A stretch of DNA of 64,000 nucleotides from Desulfarculaceae bacterium (lineage in GTDB: Bacteria > Desulfobacterota > Desulfarculia > Desulfarculales > Desulfarculaceae): NCBI GenBank assembly GCA_020444545.1, contig JAHLKT010000004.1, positions 186,001-250,000 on the forward strand, given 5' to 3'. Shown here piece after piece: positions 16,769-24,610 of this stretch (position 1 is the first letter of the stretch; every line of letters begins with the position of its first letter). Position numbers and translations under genes: made by a program. The notes below the pieces were generated by a model, which was given only the letters and a program-made list of their open reading frames with translations, searched no databases and was not told the origin of the DNA.

Positions 16769-17326
16769 ATGTACAGCACGGCAGAGTTTCGCCGCGGTTT
16801 GAAGATCGAGATCGACGGCAAGCCCTACACCATCGTGGAGTTCCAGCACGTCAAGCCCGGCAAGGGCGGCGCCTTTGTGCGCACCAAGCTGAAAAACCTG
16901 GAGACCGGCCAGGTGCTGGAGCAGACCTTCCGCTCCGGGGCCAAGGTGGGCATCCCCGACCTGGAGGAGAACCACACCCAGTTCCTCTACCAGGACGGCG
17001 ACCAGTACGTGTTCATGGATAACGACACCTATGACCAGCTTTTCATCGTCGAGGAGTACCTGGGCGACGCAGTGAACTTCTTCAAGCCCAACATCGAGGT
17101 GAGCGTGCTGTTTTTCAACGGCAAGCCCATCGGCGTGGACCTGCCCATCACCGTGGAGCTGGAGGTGACCGAGACCGAGCCCGGCGTGAAGGGCGACACC
17201 GCCACCGGCGCCACCAAAATCGCCACCCTGGAGTCCGGGCTCACGGTGCAGGTCCCCCTGTTCATCGAAGAAGGCGACGTGCTCAAGATAGACACGCGCA
17301 CTGGAGAATACCTGGAACGTGCCTGA
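16769..17326 (+). CDS. efp: Elongation factor P
   Basis: A 185-residue EF-P with the three KOW/OB domains. The tip loop is VKPGKGGAF with Lys32 at the position that is beta-lysylated by EpmA/EpmB in E. coli, so a Lys-type rather than Arg-type (EarP) modification is expected. The C-terminal signature (EEGDVLKIDTRTGEYLER) is intact. It relieves ribosome stalling at polyproline. GGAGGTATTC precedes the ATG. The stop overlaps the GTG of the next gene by 8 bases. Confidence 0.96.
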   Translation: MYSTAEFRRGLKIEIDGKPYTIVEFQHVKPGKGGAFVRTKLKNLETGQVLEQTFRSGAKVGIPDLEENHTQFLYQDGDQYVFMDNDTYDQLFIVEEYLGDAVNFFKPNIEVSVLFFNGKPIGVDLPITVELEVTETEPGVKGDTATGATKIATLESGLTVQVPLFIEEGDVLKIDTRTGEYLERA

Positions 17327-18377
17327 GGATTTTGCGCCCCAATTCATGGCCACGGGCATAGGCACCCTGCCCCACCCCGGCCCGGCCGAGGCGGTGGCCG
17401 ACGTGCTGGCCCGGCTTACCGAAATGCCCTATTGGCCCCAGCTGCCCCAGCGGAACCCCTGCGAGGACATGGCTCCGCAGTACGTCACCGCCCTGGCCCC
17501 CCTGGTCAGCGGCCAGGCGGGCTCGCGCGAGGTGAAGGCCTTTGGCGGGCTGTCGCGCGAGGAGGCCCTGGCCGCCTTTTACGAGCGGCTCATGGGCGCG
17601 CCCCTAAGCGACTTCGCCCCGGACCCGGCCTGCGCGGCCGGATGGGGCGTGTTCCTGGAGAGCATCGGCGCGGCGCGGGGGGATCAGTTCCCCTGGCTCA
17701 AGGGTCACGTCACCGGCCCCATCACCATGCTCTTGAGCGTGCCCGGGGACGACGGCAAGTCCCTGCTCTATGACGACGAGGCGGCCGAGGCCGTGGCCCG
17801 GGGCCTGGGCGTGGCCGCCGGGGCCCAGGCGGCACAGCTGGCCGCCCTGGGGCGGCGCCCCCTGGTCTTCATAGACGAACCCGCCCTGAGCGGCTTTGGC
17901 AGCGCCTTCACCCCGGTGAGCCGGGAGACGGTGCTGAGTCTCTTGGGCGCGTGCATGGAAGAGGCGCGGGGCCGCTGCGAGGTGGTCCTGGGGGTGCATT
18001 GCTGCGGCAACACCGACTGGTCCTTGCTGGTGGACTCCGGGGCCGACGTGATCAACCTGGACTCGGCCGGGTTCGGCGACCACCTTTTGCTCTATCCCGA
18101 GTCCGTGGCCGAGCTGATGGGGCGCGGCGGGGCCGTGGCCTGGGGCGCGGTGCCCACCCTGGAGTACAAGGGCAAGGAGACCGCCGAGGGGCTCTGGGCC
18201 GGGCTCAAGGAGCTCTTGGCCGCCTTCGAGGCCAAGGGCATCTCCAAGGAGCTCCTGGCCAGCCAGTCCCTGGTCACTCCGGCCTGCGGCATGGGCTCGC
18301 TGAGCCTGGAGAGCTCCCTGGCCATCCTGGAGCTCACCGCCGGGGTGAGCAAGCTGGCCCGCGAGGAGTACCTCTAG
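17319..18377 (+). CDS. Core-type (MetE C-terminal-like) methionine synthase
   Basis: A 352-residue UroD/MetE-like TIM barrel. It has only the C-terminal catalytic half of cobalamin-independent methionine synthase. Likely zinc ligands are visible: HCCGN around residue 226 and TPACGMGSL around residue 324. The opening ATGIGTLPHP and FIDEPALSGFG are typical of core MetE. Bacterial core-MetE proteins studied in anaerobes lack the folate-binding half and take methyl groups from a corrinoid donor; that role is inferred here. The GTG start lies inside the efp end. Confidence 0.75.
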   Translation: MPEDFAPQFMATGIGTLPHPGPAEAVADVLARLTEMPYWPQLPQRNPCEDMAPQYVTALAPLVSGQAGSREVKAFGGLSREEALAAFYERLMGAPLSDFAPDPACAAGWGVFLESIGAARGDQFPWLKGHVTGPITMLLSVPGDDGKSLLYDDEAAEAVARGLGVAAGAQAAQLAALGRRPLVFIDEPALSGFGSAFTPVSRETVLSLLGACMEEARGRCEVVLGVHCCGNTDWSLLVDSGADVINLDSAGFGDHLLLYPESVAELMGRGGAVAWGAVPTLEYKGKETAEGLWAGLKELLAAFEAKGISKELLASQSLVTPACGMGSLSLESSLAILELTAGVSKLAREEYL

Positions 18378-18403
18378 GAAGCCTTTCGTCTGAACCAACT
18401 ACG

Positions 18404-18441
18404 GAGCCGCTCCAGCCACGAGGCCGGAGCGGCTCTTTTTT
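18404..18441 (+). terminator. Rho-independent terminator after the methionine synthase gene
   Basis: A 10-bp stem (18404-18413 with 18426-18435) and a 12-base loop are followed by six T residues. It lacks a T-run on minus, so it serves the FtsB-EFP-MetE transcript. Confidence 0.85.
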
Positions 18442-18513
18442 GCTTGGGAGGCTTGGGCCAGCGCCGCCGGATGGGCGCGTCGCGGCACACGATGCGGCGG
18501 CCCATGGCCGGGC

Positions 18514-20268
18514 CTAGCCCTGTTTTTTCTGCTGCTTCTTTTTCTTCTTGGCCGCCCGCGCCGCCGCGGCGGCCTCGCGTTTGGCCGCCTCCACGATCTT
18601 GGCCCAGGAGTCCTTGAGAGTCACGATGCGGTTGAACACCGGCTTGCCCGGCGCGCTCTCCTTGGGGTCCACGTAGAAGTAGCCCTTGCGCTCGAACTGG
18701 TAGCGGGCCTCCGGCGCGGCCTCGGCCAGGCTGGGCTCCAGCACCGCATTGGGCATCACCACCTTGGACTCGGGGTTCAAGAACTCCTTGTAGTCGCGGC
18801 TCTTGTCCGCGTCCGGGTTGGGCACGGTGAACAGGCGGTCGTAGAGGCGCACCTCGGCGGGCACGCCGTGCCGGGCCGAAACCCAGTGGATGGTGCCCTT
18901 CACCTTGCGGCCGTCCGGGGCGTCGCCGCCCTTGGTGGCCGGGTCGTAGGTGCAGCGCAGCTCGATGATGTTGCCTTCCGCGTCCTTGACCACCTCCTGG
19001 CAGGTGATGAAGTAGGCCCAGCGGAGGCGCACCTCCTGTCCCGGAGCCAGGCGCCAGAACTTCTTGGCCGGCACCTCCATGAAGTCGTCGCGGTCGATGA
19101 ACAGCTCGCGGCAGAAAGGCACCGCCCGGCTGCCCATGGCCGGCGGGTCGTCGGGGTAGTAGGGAGCCTCGAAGAACTCCTCTTCGCCCTCGGGGTAGTT
19201 GGTGAGTACCACCTTGACGGGGTCCAGCACGCCCATGACCCGGGGGGCCTTGGTGTTCAGATCGTCGCGCACCGCCTTTTCCAGCCAGTACATGTCGATC
19301 CAAGACTCTTTTTTGCCCACCCCGATGCGCTCGCAGAACAGGCGCACCGACTCCGGCGTAAAGCCCCGGCGGCGCATCCCCCGGATGGTGAGCATGCGGG
19401 GGTCGTCCCAGCCGTCCACGTGGTGGTCCTTGACCAGCTCCAGAAGCTTGCGCTTGGACATCACCGCGAATTCCAGGTTGAGCCGGGCGAACTCGATCTG
19501 CTGGGGGTGGTAGATGTCGAGCTGGTTCAAGACCCAGTCGTACAGGGCGCGGTTGTCCTCGAACTCCAGAGTGCAGATGGAGTGGGTGATCTTCTCGATG
19601 GAGTCGGAGATGCAGTGGGTGAAGTCGTACATGGGGTAGATGCACCACTTGTCGCCGGTGCGGTGGTGGATCACCCGGCGGATGCGGTACAGGGTGGGGT
19701 CGCGCATCACCAGGTTGGGGTGGGCCATGTCGATCTTGGCCCGGAGCACGCGGGAGCCGTCCGGGTACTTGCCCTCCTTCATGCCGGTGAACAGCTCCAG
19801 GTTCTCCTCCACCGTGCGGTCCCGGAAGGGGCTGTTCTTGCCCGGCTCGGTGAGGGTGCCCCGGTGGGCCCTGATCTCCTCGGCGCTCAGGTCGTCCACA
19901 TAGGCCTTGCCGTCCTTGATCAGCTTGAGGGCGAACTCGTAGAGCTGCTCAAAGTAGTTGGAGGCGTAAAAGAGGTTCTCGCCCCAGTCGAAGCCCAGCC
20001 AGCGCACATCGTCCATGATGGAGTCGATGTACTCCTGCTCCTCCTTGGCCGGGTTGGTGTCGTCAAAGCGCAGGTGACAGTGGCCCTGATAGTCGCGGGC
20101 CAGGCCGAAGTTCAGGCAGATGCTCTTGGCGTGGCCAATGTGCAAATAGCCGTTGGGCTCGGGCGGGAAGCGGGTAACCACCCGGCCCTCGAAGCGCCCA
20201 TTGCGGTTGTGCTCGTCGATGATGTTGCGGATGAAGTTGGTAGGAGCGGGGGTTTCGGCCGCGGCCAT
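18514..20268 (-). CDS. glnS: Glutamine--tRNA ligase
   Basis: A 584-residue class I synthetase. HIGH is at residues 43-46 within [12 protein letters not shown], and the KMSKS counterpart is VMSKR. The anticodon-binding beta-barrels follow (FVTNP-like, [11 protein letters not shown]). The last 27 residues are an Ala/Lys-rich tail ending in a run of lysines, absent from E. coli GlnRS, which might bind tRNA non-specifically. ATG 20268 follows GGGAG; the frame extends 15 codons further but without an RBS. It stands alone, convergent with the MetE-like gene. Confidence 0.97.
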   Translation of the reverse strand: MAAAETPAPTNFIRNIIDEHNRNGRFEGRVVTRFPPEPNGYLHIGHAKSICLNFGLARDYQGHCHLRFDDTNPAKEEQEYIDSIMDDVRWLGFDWGENLFYASNYFEQLYEFALKLIKDGKAYVDDLSAEEIRAHRGTLTEPGKNSPFRDRTVEENLELFTGMKEGKYPDGSRVLRAKIDMAHPNLVMRDPTLYRIRRVIHHRTGDKWCIYPMYDFTHCISDSIEKITHSICTLEFEDNRALYDWVLNQLDIYHPQQIEFARLNLEFAVMSKRKLLELVKDHHVDGWDDPRMLTIRGMRRRGFTPESVRLFCERIGVGKKESWIDMYWLEKAVRDDLNTKAPRVMGVLDPVKVVLTNYPEGEEEFFEAPYYPDDPPAMGSRAVPFCRELFIDRDDFMEVPAKKFWRLAPGQEVRLRWAYFITCQEVVKDAEGNIIELRCTYDPATKGGDAPDGRKVKGTIHWVSARHGVPAEVRLYDRLFTVPNPDADKSRDYKEFLNPESKVVMPNAVLEPSLAEAAPEARYQFERKGYFYVDPKESAPGKPVFNRIVTLKDSWAKIVEAAKREAAAAARAAKKKKKQQKKQG

Positions 20269-20414
20269 TTTGGGGCTCCCTTTCTGGGTTGAATCTCGCG
20301 GAGCCACCTTCAATGTGGCTCAGCGCCATTTTTTAACACGTGGCCGGGCAAAAGGCCACCTGCCTTAAATAAAACGGTTTCGCCGAATTGGGGCTATGCG
20401 GGGGGATAGGCGGG

Positions 20415-20663
20415 CTAGGCCGCCTGTTGGTCGTAACGGCCTTGCAGGCGCAGCCAGAAGTTCACGGCCAGGCCGTAGTGCTGGGCCAGCTTGTGGGCCA
20501 GGGCCAGGGACATGGAGCTTTCACCGGAGATGACCCGCCGGAGCATACCCAAGGGCACACCCAACTCACCGGCCAGACCGTTGAGGGTCTCGCGGCGCGG
20601 GACCATGAACTGGTCTCGCAACACGTCCCCAGGGTGCAACGGCTGAAGGTCTTCCCGACTCAT
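20415..20663 (-). CDS. HigA-family antitoxin-like XRE regulator (orphan)
   Basis: An 82-residue protein. It opens with the HigA/VapI signature LQPLHPGDVLRDQFMVP, followed by a Cro-type HTH (LNGLAGELGVPLGMLRRVISGESSMSLALAHKLAQHYGL) and ends FWLRLQGRYD, which fits the family exactly. ATG 20663 was chosen because AGAGGAG precedes it and a promoter -10 (20689-20694) overlaps the alternative ATG at 20690. HigA is normally downstream of a higB toxin; the 148 bases upstream contain no such gene. Confidence 0.85.
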   Translation of the reverse strand: MSREDLQPLHPGDVLRDQFMVPRRETLNGLAGELGVPLGMLRRVISGESSMSLALAHKLAQHYGLAVNFWLRLQGRYDQQAA

Positions 20664-20688
20664 AATTCTTCTACTCCTCTTGATGCTC

Positions 20689-20718
20689 ATAGTACCAAAT
20701 ATTGTGCCTCCACGGCAA
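20689..20718 (-). promoter_or_regulatory. Promoter of the HigA-like gene
   Basis: On the minus strand, TTGCCG (20718-20713) and TACTAT (20694-20689) are separated by 18 bases, about 25 bases before the start codon. Confidence 0.5.
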
Positions 20719-20811
20719 CAAAATACCACATGTCGCGTTTTTTACGTTTTTTCAGGCGGTTGCCCGGCCAGACCACGGCAAGGCCGCGCGGGGCCCGGGC
20801 AGGAGGCGGGG

Positions 20812-21453
20812 CTACTGTTGGCCGTAGGTGGCGAACTTGGCCAGCACCTTTTCCATCTGCTTGCGAGAGAGGAGCTTGGGCTCGCCCACCGTCTTGGCCT
20901 GGTAAAAGACCCGCGCGGCGAACTCCACTTCCTCGGCCACGGCATAGGCGCGGGGCAGGCTGGGGCCCACGGCCACCAGGCCGTGGTTGGCCAAGAGAGC
21001 GGCGTTGAAGCCTTGCATGGTTTTGACCACCGCCTGGGCCAGCTCCGGGGTGCCATAGGTGTGGTAAGGGGCCAGGGGAACCTTGTGCCCCGCGAAGCCC
21101 ACCAGATAGTGGGCCGGAGGCAGCTCCCAGCCCAGGCAGGCCAGGGTGGTGGCATAAGGCGAATGGGTGTGCACCACTGCTCTGGCTTCGGGCCGTTCCC
21201 TGTACAGGGCCAGATGAAAGCTCAGCTCACTGGAAGGGCGGCCGGGTCCGTCAACCTGTTTGCCGTCCAGGTCCACCAGCACCACCTGGCCCGGGGTCAT
21301 CTCGAAGTAGTCCACCCCGCTGGGGGTGATGGCCGCCAGGGTGCGGGCCGGGTTGAGCAGGCTGATGTTGCCTCCCGCGCCGGTGGTGAGTCCGCTGCTC
21401 ACCATCTTGCGCCCAAACTCCACCACCAGCTTTCTTTCCTCGAGCATCCGCAT
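20812..21453 (-). CDS. Class II aldolase/adducin family protein (fuculose-phosphate aldolase-like)
   Basis: A 213-residue protein of typical class II aldolase length. Predicted catalytic and zinc residues are E76 (SSELSFH), H95 and H97 (VHTHSPYAT) and H157 (NHGLVA). The N-terminal phosphate-binding segment GAGGNISLLNP is intact. It would cleave a sugar-1-phosphate such as fuculose- or ribulose-phosphate, or a methylthioribulose derivative; the exact substrate is not set by the sequence. GGGAGGAAACAG precedes ATG 21453. It is encoded alone. Confidence 0.87.
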   Translation of the reverse strand: MRMLEERKLVVEFGRKMVSSGLTTGAGGNISLLNPARTLAAITPSGVDYFEMTPGQVVLVDLDGKQVDGPGRPSSELSFHLALYRERPEARAVVHTHSPYATTLACLGWELPPAHYLVGFAGHKVPLAPYHTYGTPELAQAVVKTMQGFNAALLANHGLVAVGPSLPRAYAVAEEVEFAARVFYQAKTVGEPKLLSRKQMEKVLAKFATYGQQ

Positions 21454-21572
21454 TCTGTTTCCTCCCTGGCAATGGAGCCCAATATAACACGCCCGGGGCG
21501 CCTGGGCATTTGCGGCCCGGGCCGTGGGCCTGTTATGTTTCGCCCATGGGAACCCGCCCCAGGAGGAAAGCC

Positions 21573-22328
21573 GTGCCGCGCCCAAGCTTGTCTCTGCTCT
21601 TGATAGCCACCCTGCTGTTCATCGCCGCCCCGGCCCTGGCCGCCGCGCCGCCCCAGGGCCTGGTGGACGCGGCCAGCGTGGTGCCCGGACTGGTGCTGGA
21701 CATGCGCTACGCGGGGCCGCACAACTTCGTGGGCCGTCCGGTGAATGGCTACCAGGCCCCCCGCTGCCTGCTGACCCCCCAGGCGGCCCAAGCCCTGGCC
21801 GCGGTGCAGGCCGAGCTCAAGCCCCTGGGCCTGGGGATCAAGGTGTATGACTGCTACCGTCCTCAGCGGGCGGTGGACCATTTCGTGGCCTGGGCCAAGG
21901 ACCTGGAGGACCGCCTGACCCAGGCCGAGTTCTATCCCACCGTGCCCAAGGACCAGCTGTTCAAGCAAGGCTACATCGCGCAAAAATCCTCGCACAGCCG
22001 GGGCAGCACCGTGGACCTCACCGTGGTGCCCCTGCCCACGCCCACGCAGGCGGCCTATCGCCCCGGCCAAAAGCTGTCCCCCTGCTTCGCCCCGGCTGCT
22101 CAGCGCTTCGGTGACAACGGCCTGGACATGGGCACCGGCTTCGACTGCTTCCACGCCCTGAGCCACACCGCCAACCCGGCCATCGACCCCCAACAGCGGG
22201 CCAACCGCCTGCTGCTCAAATCGCTCATGGAGCGCCACGGCTTTGTAAACTTCGACCTGGAATGGTGGCACTACACCCTCAAGGACGAGCCCTTTCCCCA
22301 GACCTATTTCGACTTCCCGGTGCGCTAG
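21573..22328 (+). CDS. D-alanyl-D-alanine dipeptidase (VanX/DdpX-like)
   Basis: A 251-residue secreted peptidase. A signal peptide covers about residues 1-24. The zinc site is SSHSRGSTVD (H141, D148) with the downstream EWWHY (Glu base and His ligand); R97 in DCYRPQ matches the VanX transition-state arginine. It would hydrolyse D-Ala-D-Ala in the periplasm for cell-wall recycling; no van genes lie nearby, so vancomycin resistance is not implied. The GTG at 21573 has AGGAGG 6 bases upstream and directly opens the signal peptide, so it beats ATG 21546. Confidence 0.87.
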   Translation: MPRPSLSLLLIATLLFIAAPALAAAPPQGLVDAASVVPGLVLDMRYAGPHNFVGRPVNGYQAPRCLLTPQAAQALAAVQAELKPLGLGIKVYDCYRPQRAVDHFVAWAKDLEDRLTQAEFYPTVPKDQLFKQGYIAQKSSHSRGSTVDLTVVPLPTPTQAAYRPGQKLSPCFAPAAQRFGDNGLDMGTGFDCFHALSHTANPAIDPQQRANRLLLKSLMERHGFVNFDLEWWHYTLKDEPFPQTYFDFPVR

Positions 22329-22443
22329 CCGCCCCCCGCGCGGCCACGCTTTTGCGCGGCGTTTCCCTGGCCCGGCCGCGCCCGCCCGCGCTATACCCGA
22401 GGGCATGTCTTCACCATTATCGTCATTACATACAAATTTGTCG

Positions 22444-22472
22444 TTGACCTTAACGGCAAGGCTTGCTATTTG
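22444..22472 (+). promoter_or_regulatory. Sigma-70-like promoter before the KamA-like gene
   Basis: TTGACC (22444-22449) and TATTTG (22467-22472) are separated by 17 bases. A transcript starting near 22480 would carry a leader of about 265 bases. Confidence 0.5.
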
Positions 22473-22479
22473 TGGGAGG

Positions 22480-22744
22480 TCTAAGTCTTCAGCGTCGATA
22501 CTGGACCAGCCGCGCGGAGCCTGCTCCCGGCCGGCCAGAACCACGCCATTAGCTTACAGGCTGACGCATCGCGGACCCCTTCGGGGGCGGGGGCAACCCC
22601 CGTCCCGGGGACGGGCCCCGTCTCGGATGGACGCGGAAGACCCCGGACACGGGCCGGGCTTTCCGGCCCGGGCGGCGCCCCTCGCCTTCTGATTCACGCG
22701 GCTGCTTCCACCGCCGGCGGCCCTTCGGAGATTGAGTTCTAAAC
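22480..22744 (+). other. Long GC-rich structured leader of the KamA-like gene
   Basis: No gene is visible from 22329 to 22744. The leader part contains three consecutive perfect hairpins: 22588-22602 (6-bp stem, CAA loop), 22606-22620 (5-bp stem) and 22650-22670 (8-bp stem, GCTTT loop). I cannot match it to a known riboswitch class. It may be an attenuator or a protein-binding leader. Confidence 0.4.
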
Positions 22745-24079
22745 ATGAAGCTTGACGATCGCTATACCGGCTTTGACTACCGCCCCGTGACCCTAAAAAA
22801 CTTGGCCGACACCCCCCAGTGGAGCCGCCTGAGCCCCGAGCAGCAGCAGGGCATCCTGACCGTGGCCCAGGTATATCCCTTCCGGGCCAACCGCTACGTA
22901 ATGGACGAGCTGATCGACTGGGACGCGGCGCCCGACGACCCCATCTTCCGCCTGGTCTTCCCCCAGCCGGAGATGCTCTCGCCGCGAGAGCTCTCGCGCC
23001 TGGCCGAGGCCATGGGGCGGGGCGACCGGGCCCGTCTCAAGCGCGAGGTGAACGACATCCGCAACGGCCTAAACCCTCACCCCGCCGGCCAGCTGACCCA
23101 CAACCAGCCCGAGCTGAACGGCAAGCCCCTGCCCGGCTTGCAGCACAAATACGACCAGACCGTGCTCTTCTTCCCCAGCCAGGCCCAGACCTGCCACGCC
23201 TTTTGCACCTTCTGCTTCCGCTGGGCCCAGTTCGTGGGAATGCCCGGCCTGAAGATCGCCTCCAAGGAAGTGGAGCACCTCACCGCCTATCTACGGGCCC
23301 ACCAGGAGGTGAGCGATGTGCTCATCACCGGGGGAGACCCCATGTTCATGGGCGCGGCCGCCCTGGCCCGCTACTTGGAGCCCCTCCTGGAACCGGAGCT
23401 GGAGCATCTGAGGAACATCCGCATCGGCACCAAGAGCCTGGCCTACTGGCCCATGCGCTACTTCTCCGACCCGGACGCCGACCAGGTCTTGGAACTGTTC
23501 GAGAAGGTGGTCAAGGCGGGCAAGCACCTGGCCCTCATGGCCCACTTTGACCATCCCCGCGAGCTGGAGGCCCCGGCCGCCCGCGAGGCCCTCAGGCGGG
23601 TGCGGGCCACCGGCGCGGTGGTTCGGGTGCAGGCCCCTCTACTCCGGCGCATCAACGACGACGCCCGCCTCTGGGCCCGGCTGTGGCGCGCGGCGGTGAG
23701 CCAGGGCGCGGTGCCCTATTACATGTTCGTGGCCCGCGACACCGGGGCCCAGGAGTACTTCAAGGTGACCCTGCACCGGGCTTGGCGCATCTACCGCTCG
23801 GCCATCGAGCAGGTCTCGGGCCTGGCCCGCACGGTGCGCGGCCCTTCCATGAGCGCCCACCCGGGCAAGGTGCGCCTGCTGGGGCTCAGCAAGCTGGGCG
23901 GCCGCCGGGTGTTCGTGCTGGACTACCTCCAGGCCCGCGAGGCCGAGCTGGTGGGACGGCCCTTCTTCGCCCGCTTCGATCCCGAAGCCATCTGGTTCGA
24001 CGAGCTGGAGCCCGCCTCGCCCGACGACGAGCCCTTTTTCCCGGACCTGGACGACGGGCTGCGCCTGGCCGCCGGCTAG
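22745..24079 (+). CDS. KamA-family radical SAM protein (lysine 2,3-aminomutase-like)
   Basis: A 444-residue enzyme. The radical SAM motif is C150-HAF-C154-TF-C157 (CX3CX2C), preceded by the family segment QTVLFFPSQ and followed by VLITGGDPMFM, the lysine-aminomutase Gly-rich strand. It is closer in length to KamA (about 416) than to EpmB (about 340), but PLP lysine and substrate residues are not certain. It could make beta-lysine as an osmolyte, ferment lysine or be a divergent paralogue. A modest RBS precedes ATG 22745. It is apparently monocistronic behind a long leader. Confidence 0.75.
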   Translation: MKLDDRYTGFDYRPVTLKNLADTPQWSRLSPEQQQGILTVAQVYPFRANRYVMDELIDWDAAPDDPIFRLVFPQPEMLSPRELSRLAEAMGRGDRARLKREVNDIRNGLNPHPAGQLTHNQPELNGKPLPGLQHKYDQTVLFFPSQAQTCHAFCTFCFRWAQFVGMPGLKIASKEVEHLTAYLRAHQEVSDVLITGGDPMFMGAAALARYLEPLLEPELEHLRNIRIGTKSLAYWPMRYFSDPDADQVLELFEKVVKAGKHLALMAHFDHPRELEAPAAREALRRVRATGAVVRVQAPLLRRINDDARLWARLWRAAVSQGAVPYYMFVARDTGAQEYFKVTLHRAWRIYRSAIEQVSGLARTVRGPSMSAHPGKVRLLGLSKLGGRRVFVLDYLQAREAELVGRPFFARFDPEAIWFDELEPASPDDEPFFPDLDDGLRLAAG

Positions 24080-24132
24080 GCAATTGGCCCTAAGTTGTCT
24101 AATGATATGAACAATCGAGATGGCCCTGAAAA

Positions 24133-24161
24133 TTGACTTGCCCCGCGAAGCCCGGTAATAT
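24133..24161 (+). promoter_or_regulatory. Promoter of the kor-hdr operon
   Basis: TTGACT (24133-24138) and TAATAT (24156-24161) are 17 bases apart, a good sigma-70 match. The resulting leader is about 175 bases and holds a hairpin at 24249-24263 (GCGATC/GATCGC, ATC loop). Confidence 0.7.
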
Positions 24162-24343
24162 GGATAAATTTGGATCAAGGAATCTCTTGGCCGCAACCTC
24201 GGGCGCGGGGGAGAAGCGCCGGGGCCATGCCCGCCGCGCCCCGGCCATGCGATCATCGATCGCTGCGCCGGGGTAAGAGCCACACCTGAAATAGAGCTTG
24301 CTAGTTTTTCATGCGGCCCCTTCGGGGGGCCAGGAGCCGGCTG

Positions 24344-24610
24344 ATGAAGTTTTGGCGTGAACCGCTGGACGTGGGTGACATCAAGGTGACCCGTGGCAAG
24401 GTGACCGTGGTGGAGGATCGTTGCAAGGGCTGCGAGTTCTGCATCTCCTATTGCTCCCGCGGCGTCTTGGCCATGAGCCAGACCTTCAACCGCAAGGGCT
24501 ACCACTTCCCCGAGGTGATCGCGCCCAAGCTTTGCGTGAACTGTCATTTCTGCGAGGTGATCTGCCCTGAGTTCGCCATCTTTTCGCAAGAGGACGAAGG
24601 GAGGGCGTAA
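24344..24610 (+). CDS. korD: 2-oxoacid:ferredoxin oxidoreductase, ferredoxin-like delta subunit
   Basis: An 88-residue protein with two [4Fe-4S] motifs: CKGCEFCISYC and CVNCHFCEVIC, each followed by a conserved Cys-Pro or equivalent. It is the electron-transfer subunit of a four-subunit KorDABC-type enzyme that oxidises 2-oxoacids (2-oxoglutarate is typical for this gene order) to acyl-CoA and reduces ferredoxin. AGGAG is 7 bases before ATG 24344. The TAA overlaps the korA ATG by one base. Confidence 0.9.
   Translation: MKFWREPLDVGDIKVTRGKVTVVEDRCKGCEFCISYCSRGVLAMSQTFNRKGYHFPEVIAPKLCVNCHFCEVICPEFAIFSQEDEGRA

Noticed and set aside
18374-18505. 43-codon basic minus-strand ORF after glnS
   Set aside because: It runs through the terminator hairpin of the convergent gene, has no clear RBS and no recognisable domain.
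21573-22328. Vancomycin-resistance determinant vanX
   Set aside because: No vanH, vanA or vanRS nearby; a secreted signal peptide fits D-Ala-D-Ala recycling instead.
22480-22744. Lysine or SAM riboswitch in the KamA-like leader
   Set aside because: No known riboswitch core was recognised by eye; only generic GC hairpins are supported.
22745-24079. Assignment of the KamA-like protein as EpmB acting on EF-P
   Set aside because: It is about 100 residues longer than EpmB and not near efp; EpmA is not in the window.
24159-24275. 38-codon ORF before korD
   Set aside because: Its ATG overlaps the promoter -10 box, so it could not be in the transcript from that promoter.
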